A program made the position numbers and the translations under genes. Of a DNA stretch of 64,000 nt, positions 1 to 11,600 are shown piece after piece. Under the pieces are notes generated by a model. The model saw nothing but the letters and a program-made list of their open reading frames with translations. It did not search any database and had not been told where the DNA came from. The stretch comes from Anopheles merus (lineage: Eukaryota > Arthropoda > Insecta > Diptera > Culicidae): the NCBI RefSeq assembly GCF_017562075.2, contig NC_054084.1, forward strand, positions 41,632,197 to 41,696,196, written 5' to 3'. The first letter of the stretch is position 1. The number at the start of each line of letters is the position of its first letter.

Positions 1-228
1 TGAATAAAGTTCCCTATGTCATTGGGAACCTTTTCAAGTTTAAATTATTTTTCTACTGTAAGGCCCCGAATAAAGTACGCATGTATCTTTAACAAATATC
101 TCACTGACGCTTTCATTACATCCGGAATTGATTGAAAGTTTACGAGGTGCATGCAGAGCTATAACGTCGCCATTTGACAACCACCAACAACAAACATACT
201 AACTTCTTGTTCTCTTTTTCCATTTCAG
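1..228. other. Flank upstream of candidate micro-exon, probable intron
   Basis: No gene seen. The last 40 bases form a very good insect 3' splice site: a TACTAAC branch-point match at about 197-203 followed by a pyrimidine tract and CAG ending at 228. This suggests the stretch is the 3' end of an intron of a + strand gene that starts left of the window. Confidence 0.3.
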
Positions 229-261
229 TGACTCCCGTTCCAGCACCTTCAAAGAGCAAAG
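229..261 (+). CDS. Candidate 33-nt in-frame micro-exon
   Basis: This 33-base segment is bounded by an excellent acceptor (TACTAAC branch point, long pyrimidine tract, TTTCAG) and a moderate donor (AAAG/GTAGGG). At 33 nt it would insert 11 residues without shifting frame. One frame is closed by a TGA at its first codon. With one completing base it reads DSRSSTFKEQ and leaves two bases (AG). With two completing bases it reads TPVPAPSKSK. The first reading has mostly C-ending codons, the usual Anopheles bias, so I prefer it. No gene family is recognised. It would belong to a + strand gene extending left of the window. It could instead be a non-coding leader exon or a chance pairing of splice motifs. 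Confidence 0.35.
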
Positions 262-2384
262 GTAGGGTTAAACTACATTATTTATCATCTGTTATTTCCA
301 ATTAGTAAAACTTACGGCACCTGCGCTGCGGTATAAAACAAGATACAATCGAGACGAATTACAACTATTGAGCCATAATTGGACAAAACCATCTCAACCC
401 TCACTAATACACGGCTCACTACCCCAGCAACACCCGTGTGTCATTTAGCTTCTATAAATTATTAAGCAGTTCATCAGCCATTCTTCGACACATTGTTTCA
501 TTAGCGGCTTTTCTATTTCTATATCCACCAAAACGGCACCTAGTCAAGTACCGCGACCTACACCATACCCGTGTCTTTAATTTACGTCTCTGATTTTACC
601 GCACCTTCGAAAGACATTCCAGCAGACACACAACTTGGTCGCATTATTACTGTCTCATTACCATTTCACATACCTCCGCCTTGCGGTCTAGCATCGGGAA
701 GAAGAGTCCACCGCCGCTCAAGAATAAGTTTAGTCATTCTGACAAGTTTACTAAAACGACCTGCCGCGTCGGTCGAGCGCTGTTCTTCCTCTCTCTTCAA
801 ATATTACGTGCGATACATTGCATCATAAATAGTCATTACTCGCTCAGTCAGCATAGAAAGGTATGGAATTAGGTATGGCAGAACAGACCCGCTTACCGCG
901 CCAAGTTGCGGAAGATTGAACCGTTAAATTAGATACCTTTTGGAGGGTTTGGAAAGAATTACAGCGCGGACATCAAATGTACTTTCACCCTTCCTACCAA
1001 AAATTAACGAAGCATTGCAGCTGATCTATTCTTCGCCACGAAGCGAACGACCGGACCCAAGTGAGGGGTTAGTTGCTAATGGAAAGTCGAAAAAGGTTTA
1101 CTTCCGTGCTTGACCCGTTCGGTACGTGCCGGCATGGGGTACTTCGCGTTCGCGGTGCTTCTTTTTACGAACCCTAGAATTTCAACTACGTAAGTTCTGC
1201 ACCGGCACCGGTACGGTTCGATGAACAACCGAAAGCCAAACTTTAAACGAGAAAGCTCTCACGCATACTGACGATGCTCACTAATGAACCTTAGTGGAAC
1301 CTCACTCACTCACTCAGCTAATCCAGCATATGCTCTACAAAGGTAAGGCCATGAAGCACAACCATGTCAACCTAGCTACTTCACCACTGGATCGCTGGGT
1401 ACGTGCAGCAAGTCTTGATAAGCGACTGGCAAGCAACCGCACCAGATAGATCGATTCAGTACCTAACCGCGGGGCTGCTTTAGCGTACAAAAGTTGCGGT
1501 TTGTTACAAAGGAAGGATTTAATTATAACCGCTTACGACGTTGCCGGTCACGTAGATTACCTTTAAGTGCATCCCTTGTGCCATCGCATGTAACACAAAA
1601 CAGTTGATCACAGTCATACAACCGATATGATCTAATGCACCTGTGTGTACCACATAAGGCATAGCGGCACAGTGCTACCGCGCTTCCGTTCGGTGACCGT
1701 GAATTGAGCTAACACACTAGTGTCCCCACCATTCTCCCACAGCACAACATGCGTTCCCTTTGTACGCGGGACACATGCTTTATGACACAGTTTATGGTCT
1801 AGTAAGCACGCTGGATAGAATTATTATATGCACTCTCTTTTTATGCTCTCTTTTTTTGTCGCACTGACAACGGTTGCAACTGTGGCAAAAAGAAAGCACC
1901 CAGAAAGGGAGCTGGAATGGATGCGATGCAAACGTGATTAAATTATGTTTCTGCTAACATCGGATCTTGATATGGTATGGAAATGGGAATGTAAACTCAG
2001 GAGATAGAAATTTAAATTATTAAATGGGTCAGAAAACGCCGCTTGTGTGGCGGGACGGTTCCATTAACGTGATGGATATGAAATTAAAGTAATAGGGCAG
2101 ATTTAGATAGAGCGAGGGCAAAGAACTTTATTTCGTTGTGGTGACCTGACAGGTTGGTTGGATTGTTTAGTGCTACAGCTATGTTGATATATTGAAATAA
2201 GAATCATAATCATTAAATTTATGGGAAAACGATCGCTTTGTTGAGAAAACATATTTTTTAAAGCGTTTTATAAAATTATAAAATGTAAAAATGCAAAAAA
2301 AACACTTTAGGGATATCTACATTTAAAATAACCTACTAAAAGATCTCTATACTTCCAATGCTTTACGATAATACTCTCACTCTT
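262..2384. other. Non-coding stretch, probable long-intron sequence
   Basis: No coding region, RNA gene or mobile element recognised. Reading frames here are short and not protein-like. If the exon at 229-261 and the ratchet site at 15811/15812 are real, this is the first part of a very long + strand intron. Confidence 0.4.
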
Positions 2385-2618
2385 ACATGTAACATATCTT
2401 CTTCTTCTTCTTTGGCTCAACAACCGATGACGGTCAAGGCCTGCCAACCCACTTGTGGGGTTGGCTTTCAGTGACTTATTGATTTCCCCCCATAGCAGGA
2501 TAGTCAGTCCTACGTATGGCGGCACGGTCTATTCGGGGCTTGAACCCATGACGGGCATGTTGTTAAGTCGTACGAGTTGACGACTGTACCATGAGACCGG
2601 CTAAAACATGTAACATAT
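2385..2618 (-). mobile_element. SINE200-like tRNA-derived SINE with 13-bp target-site duplication
   Basis: A near full-length SINE lies on the - strand, body 2398-2605. Read on that strand it begins AGCCGGTCTCATGGTACAG, has a Pol III B box (GGTTCAAGCCC) and ends in a (GAA)n tail. It is flanked by perfect 13-bp duplications, ACATGTAACATAT, at 2385-2397 and 2606-2618, a mark of LINE-mediated retroposition. I recognise the body from memory as the Anopheles gambiae SINE200 family. The intact duplication and low divergence suggest a fairly young insertion. Confidence 0.9.
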
Positions 2619-5600
2619 ACAATTGGTAAAAGCTTATGTACTATCCCCATAAAATCTCTTGGTCCGTTTTTTATATTTTTCTGACGTCTGCATATTAAGA
2701 TGCATTTGATAATATCAACCCACACGATGAAACCCCTAAACAAGAAAGCTACATTCCATGTCTCGTTAATACAATTATGGTACAAGCGTATACCTTTTAG
2801 TCAAAAATGACGAGAGCGAACGAACGAACGAATCACTTGCCACAAATACTTTCCACCCATTCCCGGTTCCATTCTAGTCACCAAGTGAAAAGCGTACCAT
2901 TTGTGAAAAATATACTTTGTAGCAAAAGGTACATATGATCCGTACAGGGGGGGGGGGGAAGATCACTCAACCTGCAACATGAAATTAAATACAACGTTCC
3001 TCCTGTATCGGCACCGTACCTTCTGCTTACTTCTGCTGCCCTCACAGCAAAACGTTACATGCTAGTTTGTGTGCACATTTGTACAGACGCTTCTATTCAT
3101 TGTATGTGTGAATAGTAAAAAAAACGAAAACGCATAAAACCTATTTGCAGTCGTCTATCAACATGGCTACCATTTGGCACAAATGTTTCCCGTGCACTTT
3201 CTCGAATCCTCTGGAGAATGATAAAAGTTTGCCACGAGATGTATCCAATATCCTGTTGCAATATTTCATGATCGATTGAGCTGCGTTGCTCCGCTTTCTC
3301 CATAGTTCATCAACACGAACACGTAGCAAATGGGAAAGAAAAAGAAAACCACACAAAGAGCGTAGTATGGGCAAAATTTACGAAAAACTTCCTAATTGAT
3401 AAGTCGAGCACCGTGCCCGTGCCATATCGGATCACCGGAAGAACATGAAACCATCAAATGATCGGTACATGTGCGAAGAGAACTACCCATGCTCAGGAAG
3501 TTTGAGGTGTACCCTTTAGCCCTTTGACAAGGCCAAAGGAATGACACATTCCACATGCAACGGTTGGCACAGGGTACGACCCTCCCAAACGCACACTCGC
3601 AACAGTATGTACCGAGAAAATGAAGCTACACAAGCGATCGACGAACATAACTCGTTCGGTTATAATTCATCATCTTTTCGCACAAAACCTGCCACCGTCC
3701 AATGGACAGCTCGCATTGGGATTTGTAGCACATTGTGTGCACCGTAATGGTGTGTGCCCCTCTCATGCACATTGGCGGAGCCGTTTGAAACTGCTCCAGG
3801 GGGAGTCTATGGTTTAAAACACGTTCATCAGTCACTTGTATCGGTGGGTTAACTCGGGAGTTTGGCAGGGGCTCCCAAAGTTCCAGTTAGTGTCGTGTTG
3901 TATTTCGGGTTCCATCGGTTCAATTTGATGGAAAGCCATAGCCACAGTGTGCGGACGAACGAGCGAATAACAATGAAAAATTTAAATCATTCCCATTTGG
4001 AGCTTATTTTCATCTTTTTTTTTTGTAAACCCCCTAAATTGCACTCCAGGCTATAACTCCAATTTCTCGCCCATCTACACACCACAATAGCGTGCTGGAT
4101 GCGTTATGCATTACCTACCAACCCGTTGCGATGCACTTTTTTCCTGCTGACGAATTACATCCCGAGATATTTGCAAGCTTGCATACTCGTTGGATCTCGT
4201 TCGTAGTTTCCCTGTATCCACCTCCAATGCCGCTGGGATGATTTAAGATCTTGGAGCCGGGTTGAAAAAATCGCACCGATTTCGAACCCGTTGCACAATA
4301 TCACCTCCCCCGGATGCAATGAACGATTGGGTGGATGTGTCGGTGTAAGTGTTTGCGTGTGTGCGTTTCTGCGTTTTAGGGTGTGATGAGGAGCACTTTC
4401 GAGTGTCATATTGAGCACTTGCACTGTGCGGTTTAGTGCTGGCTTGGGGCATGATTTATGGTACGGAATACGTAATGGCGTCGAAAGTTGTCCAGCGTTT
4501 CTCGTGCTCGCCGGGGAGATGGTCAGCCCATATCGATGATTTACTGTAACCGAAACTCACCCACCCTTCGGTATGGTAATGTGCTGTGTGAGAGTAGTGC
4601 GAGGCAGCATCGTTGCGATCATTTGTAAAACCATTGACCGGTGGGGGTGATGATAAAATGGGCACACACAGCAACCGCAGTAGCATTAGGATGGGCTTTG
4701 GAGTCCCTTTTATGAGCGGCGCTCGGTATGCGTTGGTGTTTTTGTCAATGATCCATACATTTGTCAACAAAATCGTTTGCCGAAACGGGTTGTATCCGCT
4801 TGTTGGTCAACATTATGACCGCGTGACACCGTGTTGAATGGTTCAATAGAGAAGTTACTGGCGTTAGCTTCGGTGGAGAGGATTTCAAATAATGCAAACT
4901 TAAATCAACGGAAAATAATTTCTCTCGTAGTTTTATGGTAGAATAATTAATAAATTCAATTACAGATCGGGACAACCCTTTCCGCATATTCCAGCAACCA
5001 AAAAGTTGCAACAGAATCTTGCTAATGTTTGCTTAATTTTACGACATCTCATCATCATTATTTAACCCACTCTACTGAAACGTCAGCTCTCTTCGCCAGC
5101 ACGCTCGGTTTTAATTTGCTAATGACGAGTTAATATGAAATGTTACCCAAGAAGATGATTTTCTAATTACATCCTGCTTCCTTCTGCTAGCAACCGTCAG
5201 CAGCGTCGCTTTGAAGATTGACCTCCACCTTGCCATTGAGACTTTCGAAGCTCTCGCATGAGCTCCTTCACCTTCCCCCAGGCATTCAGGCGTTCGAGTG
5301 TGAAGAGTTAACGAAGCGTTCAAAATAATCGTCTTAGTCTACGAGTTGCATTGTGGGCTATGGGTACGGAGCGACATCCGGCGGCCACTTACATGCCGCG
5401 CTGGTTCCATTCGTTGTCGGCAAGTCATCACGCATATCGTAAATCTTATTCATTTGGATTAACTCAAATTCTGGCAGTGTGCAGTCTTTATGATGAAGAG
5501 TATTTTAAAGTAATGAATTATTTCTGTAAATAAAAAAACCCACATAAAAAACACACCTATACTATACTGATCGCTGATACCGTCGCTGCTACCTATGTAA

Positions 5601-8084
5601 GTTAACGCAATTCTGCAAAGTTCATTGAATAAGTTTCTAGAGAAAAATGAAAAAAGCGCGATTTCCGGCACGCTTTTTCAGCGAAGCTGTATGTATCCGT
5701 TGTATTTTGTTTAGCCCAGATTTCCTTTTATTTTCCTTCGTACTTGGAAAAAAAAAACAAAAAAACACACCAAACGGTGAAGCCGTCTCTAAATCTCGTC
5801 ACGCATCAACATATCTGAGCTCGTGGCCACGTACTGTCCAAGAGATCGGGAACGGGGGAAAAAAAACATACACCCAGAAAAAGATTCCCCGTTTCTGGCT
5901 AGCCCAATGTTCATCCCTTTCCATCCAGAACGTCGAAACATCCGGTTTCGATTTGCGTATTTCGGAAAAATTTATTCAATAACCCACCGAACCAATGGAT
6001 CCTGCACGGCGCAAGGAAAGAAGCCTGGAAACGGTAGCCGGTGTCGGCGTGTGTTTTCGAACCGATTGCCCTGAAACGGAAGAGCCTACAAATCAATTCG
6101 TTTCCAATTCCAATCCGCCAAAGCTTTGTGTGTGTGTGTGAGTGTTTATCTATCTGGGTTGGGTGTAGTGCAAAAAAAAATCACCTCGATCGCCCGTTTT
6201 TTTATATCAGCGATATTTTGACACGCAGATTTCGGTTGCTTCTTTCGCTGTTCGCCTTTCAGGGTGTGTGTGGGTGGTTGAGCTCTTTTTTTTTTCGTTG
6301 GTTGTTGCGCTCCCCAAAATCTTCTTTGTCCCGTCGAGCGTAAGCCCTTTCGGCAGTTGCGTTAAATTGGTGTCGGAGTCACGTTTTGCTTTTGGCAAGG
6401 GAGAACGCAAGATTCGCTCGATCCAAATGTCTTCGATTGATTGATCTCGTTAGGCTGACGCGCGACACGTGAAGGCGAGAAATTGCCTACCGAAGGCAGA
6501 AGACCGATGGAAGCATTTATTGATTGCAAGATGACCAGTTTTGTGGAGGGAAGAAACCAAAAAAACAAGGCAACCAGTAGAGTTAAGCTCTGATTGGGGT
6601 GATACCTACCATATTCTAATGATGTATTTGAGGAACAAAATGGGTGGGAACAATATGAGCAACAAAACGATGACACCAATTCAGAAACGTGATCCTCGAC
6701 ATGAATTATTATATTACTCATTTATCCATCGTATTTTGTTTCCAACATTTTACAATCGGTGTGCAACATATTTTTGTTTGAGCATCATGTCTCCTGCTCT
6801 TTGTATGACTATTGCACCTACCACTTGGAAAACAAAATACTGCTGTAACAAAATTATTCATACAGCGATAAAAAAAGTCATTTCCATCGGTTTACTCTTT
6901 TGCTTTAACGCAAAGTTTAAAATCCATTTCCGACTTTGTACTTTCCCTTTACTCCGTACGCTACCGACTTCCGAGCACTTCCAGAAATTTATCGACCCGC
7001 GATTACCATCAACGACCACGCGACCAGCGGAAATCGGACGTACACTGCCACCCTTTCTCCCCGGAAGAGTTGATTAAAAACAAATGCTACATCATTAATA
7101 ATTAATACATCGTCTACGCGTGATCGCTCTTACATTCCCTAACGCCGCACCCTGTCAGTTCGGACCGTGCGGCACAACATTGAGCGGACTTCATTAAATA
7201 ATCATTGGCCGCGTTTCGGTATTCGGCGTTTGCTTTCCTGCCCCCTTTCCCGGCCTCCGATTAAAACCTTCCGAATGATTAATCCCAACGATGCCAAGAC
7301 ATCCACTGTTAGAGTTCCCGAAACGGACGGCATATACGCTGTGTCCACGACAGTGAAACGATGGCGGTACAATCGACGACGCCGTTTAAATGGCGATTAA
7401 ATTTGATGGCATCGATTATTGATTTCGGGTTCGATGCCCACGGGCGCCACGGCAGGGGTGATGGAAGCTAGGAAAAGGATCTTTCGGCAATATGATAGTT
7501 ACAAATCAAATCATGTCGGGTCCGCCCCGCGACAACAAATTCGTTCAACGCTTCAAAGGCATCGGTTGCCGCCAGTTGTTTAGCATGTTTAACGGGACGG
7601 AATCGCTTTGTCGGTGAGGCACAATTATAGAAAGCCGAGGCAGCTTTGTGTGGTCCTTAATGTTGCGTAAGGAATATATTTCTTTGCTTTTGTGCAGGAT
7701 AAAAAGAAAACAACCTCCAATGTAGTTGTGCCACCCAGTCTGGCTGATCTCGTTCGGTTTGAGTGGCTGTCATGTATACAAATTAATTAGCTGCCTTTTC
7801 GTATGATTCTTTCGTTGTCTAATTAGATACGATCTAGTTTGCTCCTTTCGCTTCTCAGAGGTGGTATCATGAGATTTCCTGATTGAACTCTTTTAGACGT
7901 TCCACATTTCACACGTTGCACTAGAAGGATGATAATATATCATACTTTGTTATATCATTTGTTGTATCTTTATTTGAACCCTTTGACCAAATTTGATTCA
8001 TCGTAAGGCAAAATTCATTCGAGCAATTGGTTCATCATGTGTTATAATTATTAACCAATTATTATGCCTGACTAACGACAGGTG
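2619..8084. other. Non-coding stretch with GC-richer islands
   Basis: No gene is supported. Contents include a 12-base G run (2947-2958), a GAAC tetranucleotide repeat near 2817-2831, GC-richer islands around 3.5-4.8 kb and 6.9-7.5 kb, and a GT repeat near 6126-6143. The open frames, up to 178 codons at 6541-7077, lack splice context and protein-like composition, so I read them as chance. Confidence 0.4.
2947..2958. repeat. G12 homopolymer
   Basis: Twelve consecutive G residues. This is an unusual run in otherwise AT-rich sequence, and its length is likely polymorphic or error-prone. Confidence 0.9.
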
Positions 8085-8283
8085 TTTGGCCCGCCTGGTG
8101 GTACAGTCGTGAACTCCATGTCCGTCTTGAGTTCAAGCCCCGATTGGACCGTGCCCCCGTACGTAGGACTGACTATCCTGCTATAGCAAACAATAAATCA
8201 CTGAAAGCCAAAGTCCACTAGTAGTGTACAGGCATGCCAGGCCTTGACCGACAACAGTTGTTGTGTCAAAGAAGAAGAAGAAG
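8085..8283 (+). mobile_element. Diverged SINE200-like element
   Basis: A + strand copy of the same SINE as at 2398-2605. It keeps the TGGTACAGTCGT head (A-box region), GAGTTCAAGCCCC (B-box region), the GTAGGACTGACTATCCTGCT core, AGGCCTTGACCGACAAC and a (GAA)n tail. It differs at many positions and has no clear target-site duplication, so it is an older insertion. Confidence 0.85.
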
Positions 8284-8626
8284 TGCAATAGATTTAAAAC
8301 AGTATTATTATCAAATGAAATACCTTCATATTATAGTCGTTCATGTTTCAATTACAAAAATAAAACATAAGTAAAATTAGCTTTTTTTAGATTTTGCTCA
8401 TTTTACCGGAAAATATTTTCATTAAATAAATTTGTCTCATAGAATCATCAACTCAAAATCAACTATAAAAGGACTATCGAGATGAAAATGTATTCTCTCT
8501 TTGGCAATCGATAGATTTGGCAGCAAAAGAAAAGCTTTAAAAATACGTTAAAAAATAAGGACATTGGCTGTTTTCGTTATCCATTGAGAATATTGAGAAA
8601 TTGTGGTTTTTTCTTTAGCAGAACAA

Positions 8627-8683
8627 CATGACAGGCATGTTGTTAAGTGGTATTAGTGGACGACTGTACCACAAGACCGGCCC
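8627..8683 (-). mobile_element. Head fragment of a SINE200-like element
   Basis: About 57 bases matching, on the - strand, only the 5' end of the SINE (GGCCGGTCTTGTGGTACAG through AACAACATGCCTGTCATG). The rest is missing. It lies about 340 bp from the + strand copy at 8085-8283 in the opposite orientation. Confidence 0.75.
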
Positions 8684-8689
8684 AAACTT

Positions 8690-11600
8690 AACGTTTATAG
8701 TCGTAAAATATGTTCACAAAATTACACACATTTACCCCATTTTCTTTGAACTTGTTTATACAATGAACCTTGAATTATATATTGAACGAAGTGTATAAAT
8801 ACATAAACAAACTATAACCACTTCATATTAGACTTTAATACCCTTTAAATTAATTGGATTTCCAGATCCCTTTCCATCATACACACGGTGCACAAATATT
8901 CGTTCTTCAAAAATCATCCTTTCTAGCCCTTGAAAGCGGCAACCAATAATATCTAGCCCAACATCAATCATCCGTGCTTGAAACCCATTGCCCGATTTTC
9001 AACCATAAAACTCTTCGTGATTTGTGTCCGAAAAGTAGAACGCTACGCAACAGCAGCAGAAAATAACAAATCTCATAAAAAAAACCTAGTCGGTCCCAAT
9101 CTACTTGAACAGATTTTTTACACATCAGTAGACGAGAACAAAGATGAATCGACCAAAGTATGGTCAGTATGGCGATACGCCGTCCCAGGCCGTCTGTTGT
9201 TTTTCGCACCGCAAACGTCCCAACACGATTGCTCGTTTTGCTACTGAGTTTTCTTTTCTGACCATACAGGATTGAAAAACAGGGCGCCATTTGCCTCCCA
9301 CTAGAACATTGAAGTGTGTGCAACGTAAGTGTACAGCGTTTGGCTGTGGAAAAGTTTGATTTTTCTAGACAACTAAAAATAGGAAGGATTTTTTTCGCTC
9401 ACTCACTGTCACTCTCCTCCCATTACAGCTGTGAAGCAATGCCTATTAGCTGATCGTCTAGTAGTGTGTTGAAATGCTTTCTTCTGTTAGCACCCTGGCC
9501 TGCATGTACTTCTCGATCAAGGAACGCAAAAGTTTCATCATTTCGCACCCAAACGCATCGTTTTGTTTGCCATCAATCAACACAGCTCGCCCGAAAATAT
9601 GCCTATGTACACGTACGGTTTGAGCACATTCTTGCAACATGCTGGTCAAAAAAAAGAAAAAGAGAAAGACGGATGAGAAAGAGAAGAAAAATAAGCTCAT
9701 GTATCGCACCACAACGCTGCAGGAAAAGTTTTGCCAGTCCGAACTTTTATTCAACGTTGGGAAGTTTCCGTTTTCTATTCTCATGTTTATTCCTTGCTTT
9801 TTTGTTTAGCATTCCCCAAAATGCTTACATCCTCGTAGCAGCAAAAGCTCGTAGCAGGAAAAACGACCCAGCCACCAACAAAGCACTGATTTTCTTTTAA
9901 GAACATTGCCCACCAACAGTTTCAGCATTGTTTGCGGGTACTTTCACTCGGTGGGCAAACATTTGCGCCTTCCGGTCGCGAACACACGAGCCGGAGAGAA
10001 AGTACGCCGAAACAAGACTTCCAGGAAGCCTGCAACCCCGAAAGCTTGAAAGCTTGATAATAATTAATCTTATCGAATGAAAAACATGCCCCAGCACGGG
10101 TGGAAAGCATCAGTAACAGCTACTGCTGCTGGTGCGGTACAATGGCAGCTACCAAAAGGCACAATTTGAAACGCACAAGATGTATTTAGGGGAACGAAAA
10201 AAAAGCACGAACATTTTACCAGCAAAACAACGAATCACTGACTGAAAAAGCTGCCTGCGAGAAACAACAAAGCCACCATACCACTGCTCAGACAACCTCA
10301 GCTTGGCGCGGGCATGGTTCGATAGATAATTGGCTGATTAGAGGTGATCGGATTTCAAAGGGAGGCAAAACACCGCCACTGTTGTTATCGTTCGGGGGCA
10401 GCCGTTTTACTACAACAACCGAACTGAACCAAAATGCGCCAAAGCAAACGAACCGATGGTGCTGATTTTATTCGAGCGTTTAAAATTCATTAATCCTTCT
10501 TCAAGTTCGAATGATAGTAATCTGCAGCCCGTCAACGTGCGGTTGACAGGCGCCTGACGAGACGAGAAAGTAAAGCTCGTAGACGGTGAAGCGGATATCA
10601 GAATTATAATTCAACCAAAATAATGTCCCTCTTCGTATAAACACCTTCGATGGGCCTTTCAACCATAGCCATGGGATCTGTTCATCCAGGCAGCCCGACT
10701 CAGCTTGACAAACGTTCGTAACTGATGTTTAGATTGTACCTGTCCAAACGAATCAGTGTGCACTCGTCAACTCCTTTTCAAAGGCCCGTGTGTTAGAAGC
10801 GGGCGAGTTTTGAGGTTTTTGGAGCGTCTCTGGATGCGACCGTTTTCCAGCTCATTGGCACTAATTCGGTGCTCTGGTGACACAGCGACACGGATCCGGA
10901 GTGAAGTAACCGATACTGCTCAGTAACCGCACACTCAGCTTCCAATTTCCAACATCATTCAGCGTAGCGAACAGTGCTGTGCGGTCGATAATAGAGAGCA
11001 CTATTCGGTGTGTACTTATCTTCTAACCAAAACCCCTACTACACACGGATGCACTCAAGGAAGATACGCAGACAAGTGTCGTTTAGCAGTGCCTAAGCCT
11101 AGCTAAAGCCTCTGGCTTTGTACGGAGACGCGTTAATGTAGCGGTTAATCGATTGCTTAACCACATTTTACCATCAACCACAGCACGTTGACGAGCGGCA
11201 TTCGCTGATTCTTGGAGATGCGAGGCGATGTTTCGCTGAGGTTTGCAAATTGACCACGGGAGATACAGATGATGCTGTACTCCTGTAATAGTAGTAGTAT
11301 ATTTGTTCCTAAGGCCATTACAAGTATTGGCACTCAAGCATGGCACCGAGCAAACAAGCAAAGGTATTTCATTTCCGACCAGAAGCCTATTTCCGCTCGT
11401 GTATTACGTACGGTTCAACGTATCGCATCCTTTTGCGGTGTTTACTGTTTAATGTGTAACAATTTCATGCCCGCTTAGTATTGGAAGTCAGAAAAAGGGA
11501 CCGGAAATAGATTTTGCAACCGGTGAGCATCCACATTCCCGACTGCTTCTCGGGATCAATTCACTTAGAATAAATCCATCCTTAGACTGTTGTTCATATT

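Noticed and set aside
6541..7077. 178-codon + strand open frame
   Set aside because: No suitable start context, splice context or protein-like composition; AT-rich, with codon use unlike the LRR exons.
7415..7445. tRNA-like B box (GGTTCGATGCC)
   Set aside because: No A box or cloverleaf can be formed upstream.
9380..9475. Strong acceptor ending at 9428
   Set aside because: The sequence that follows has stops in two frames at once and no good donor, so no exon can be drawn.
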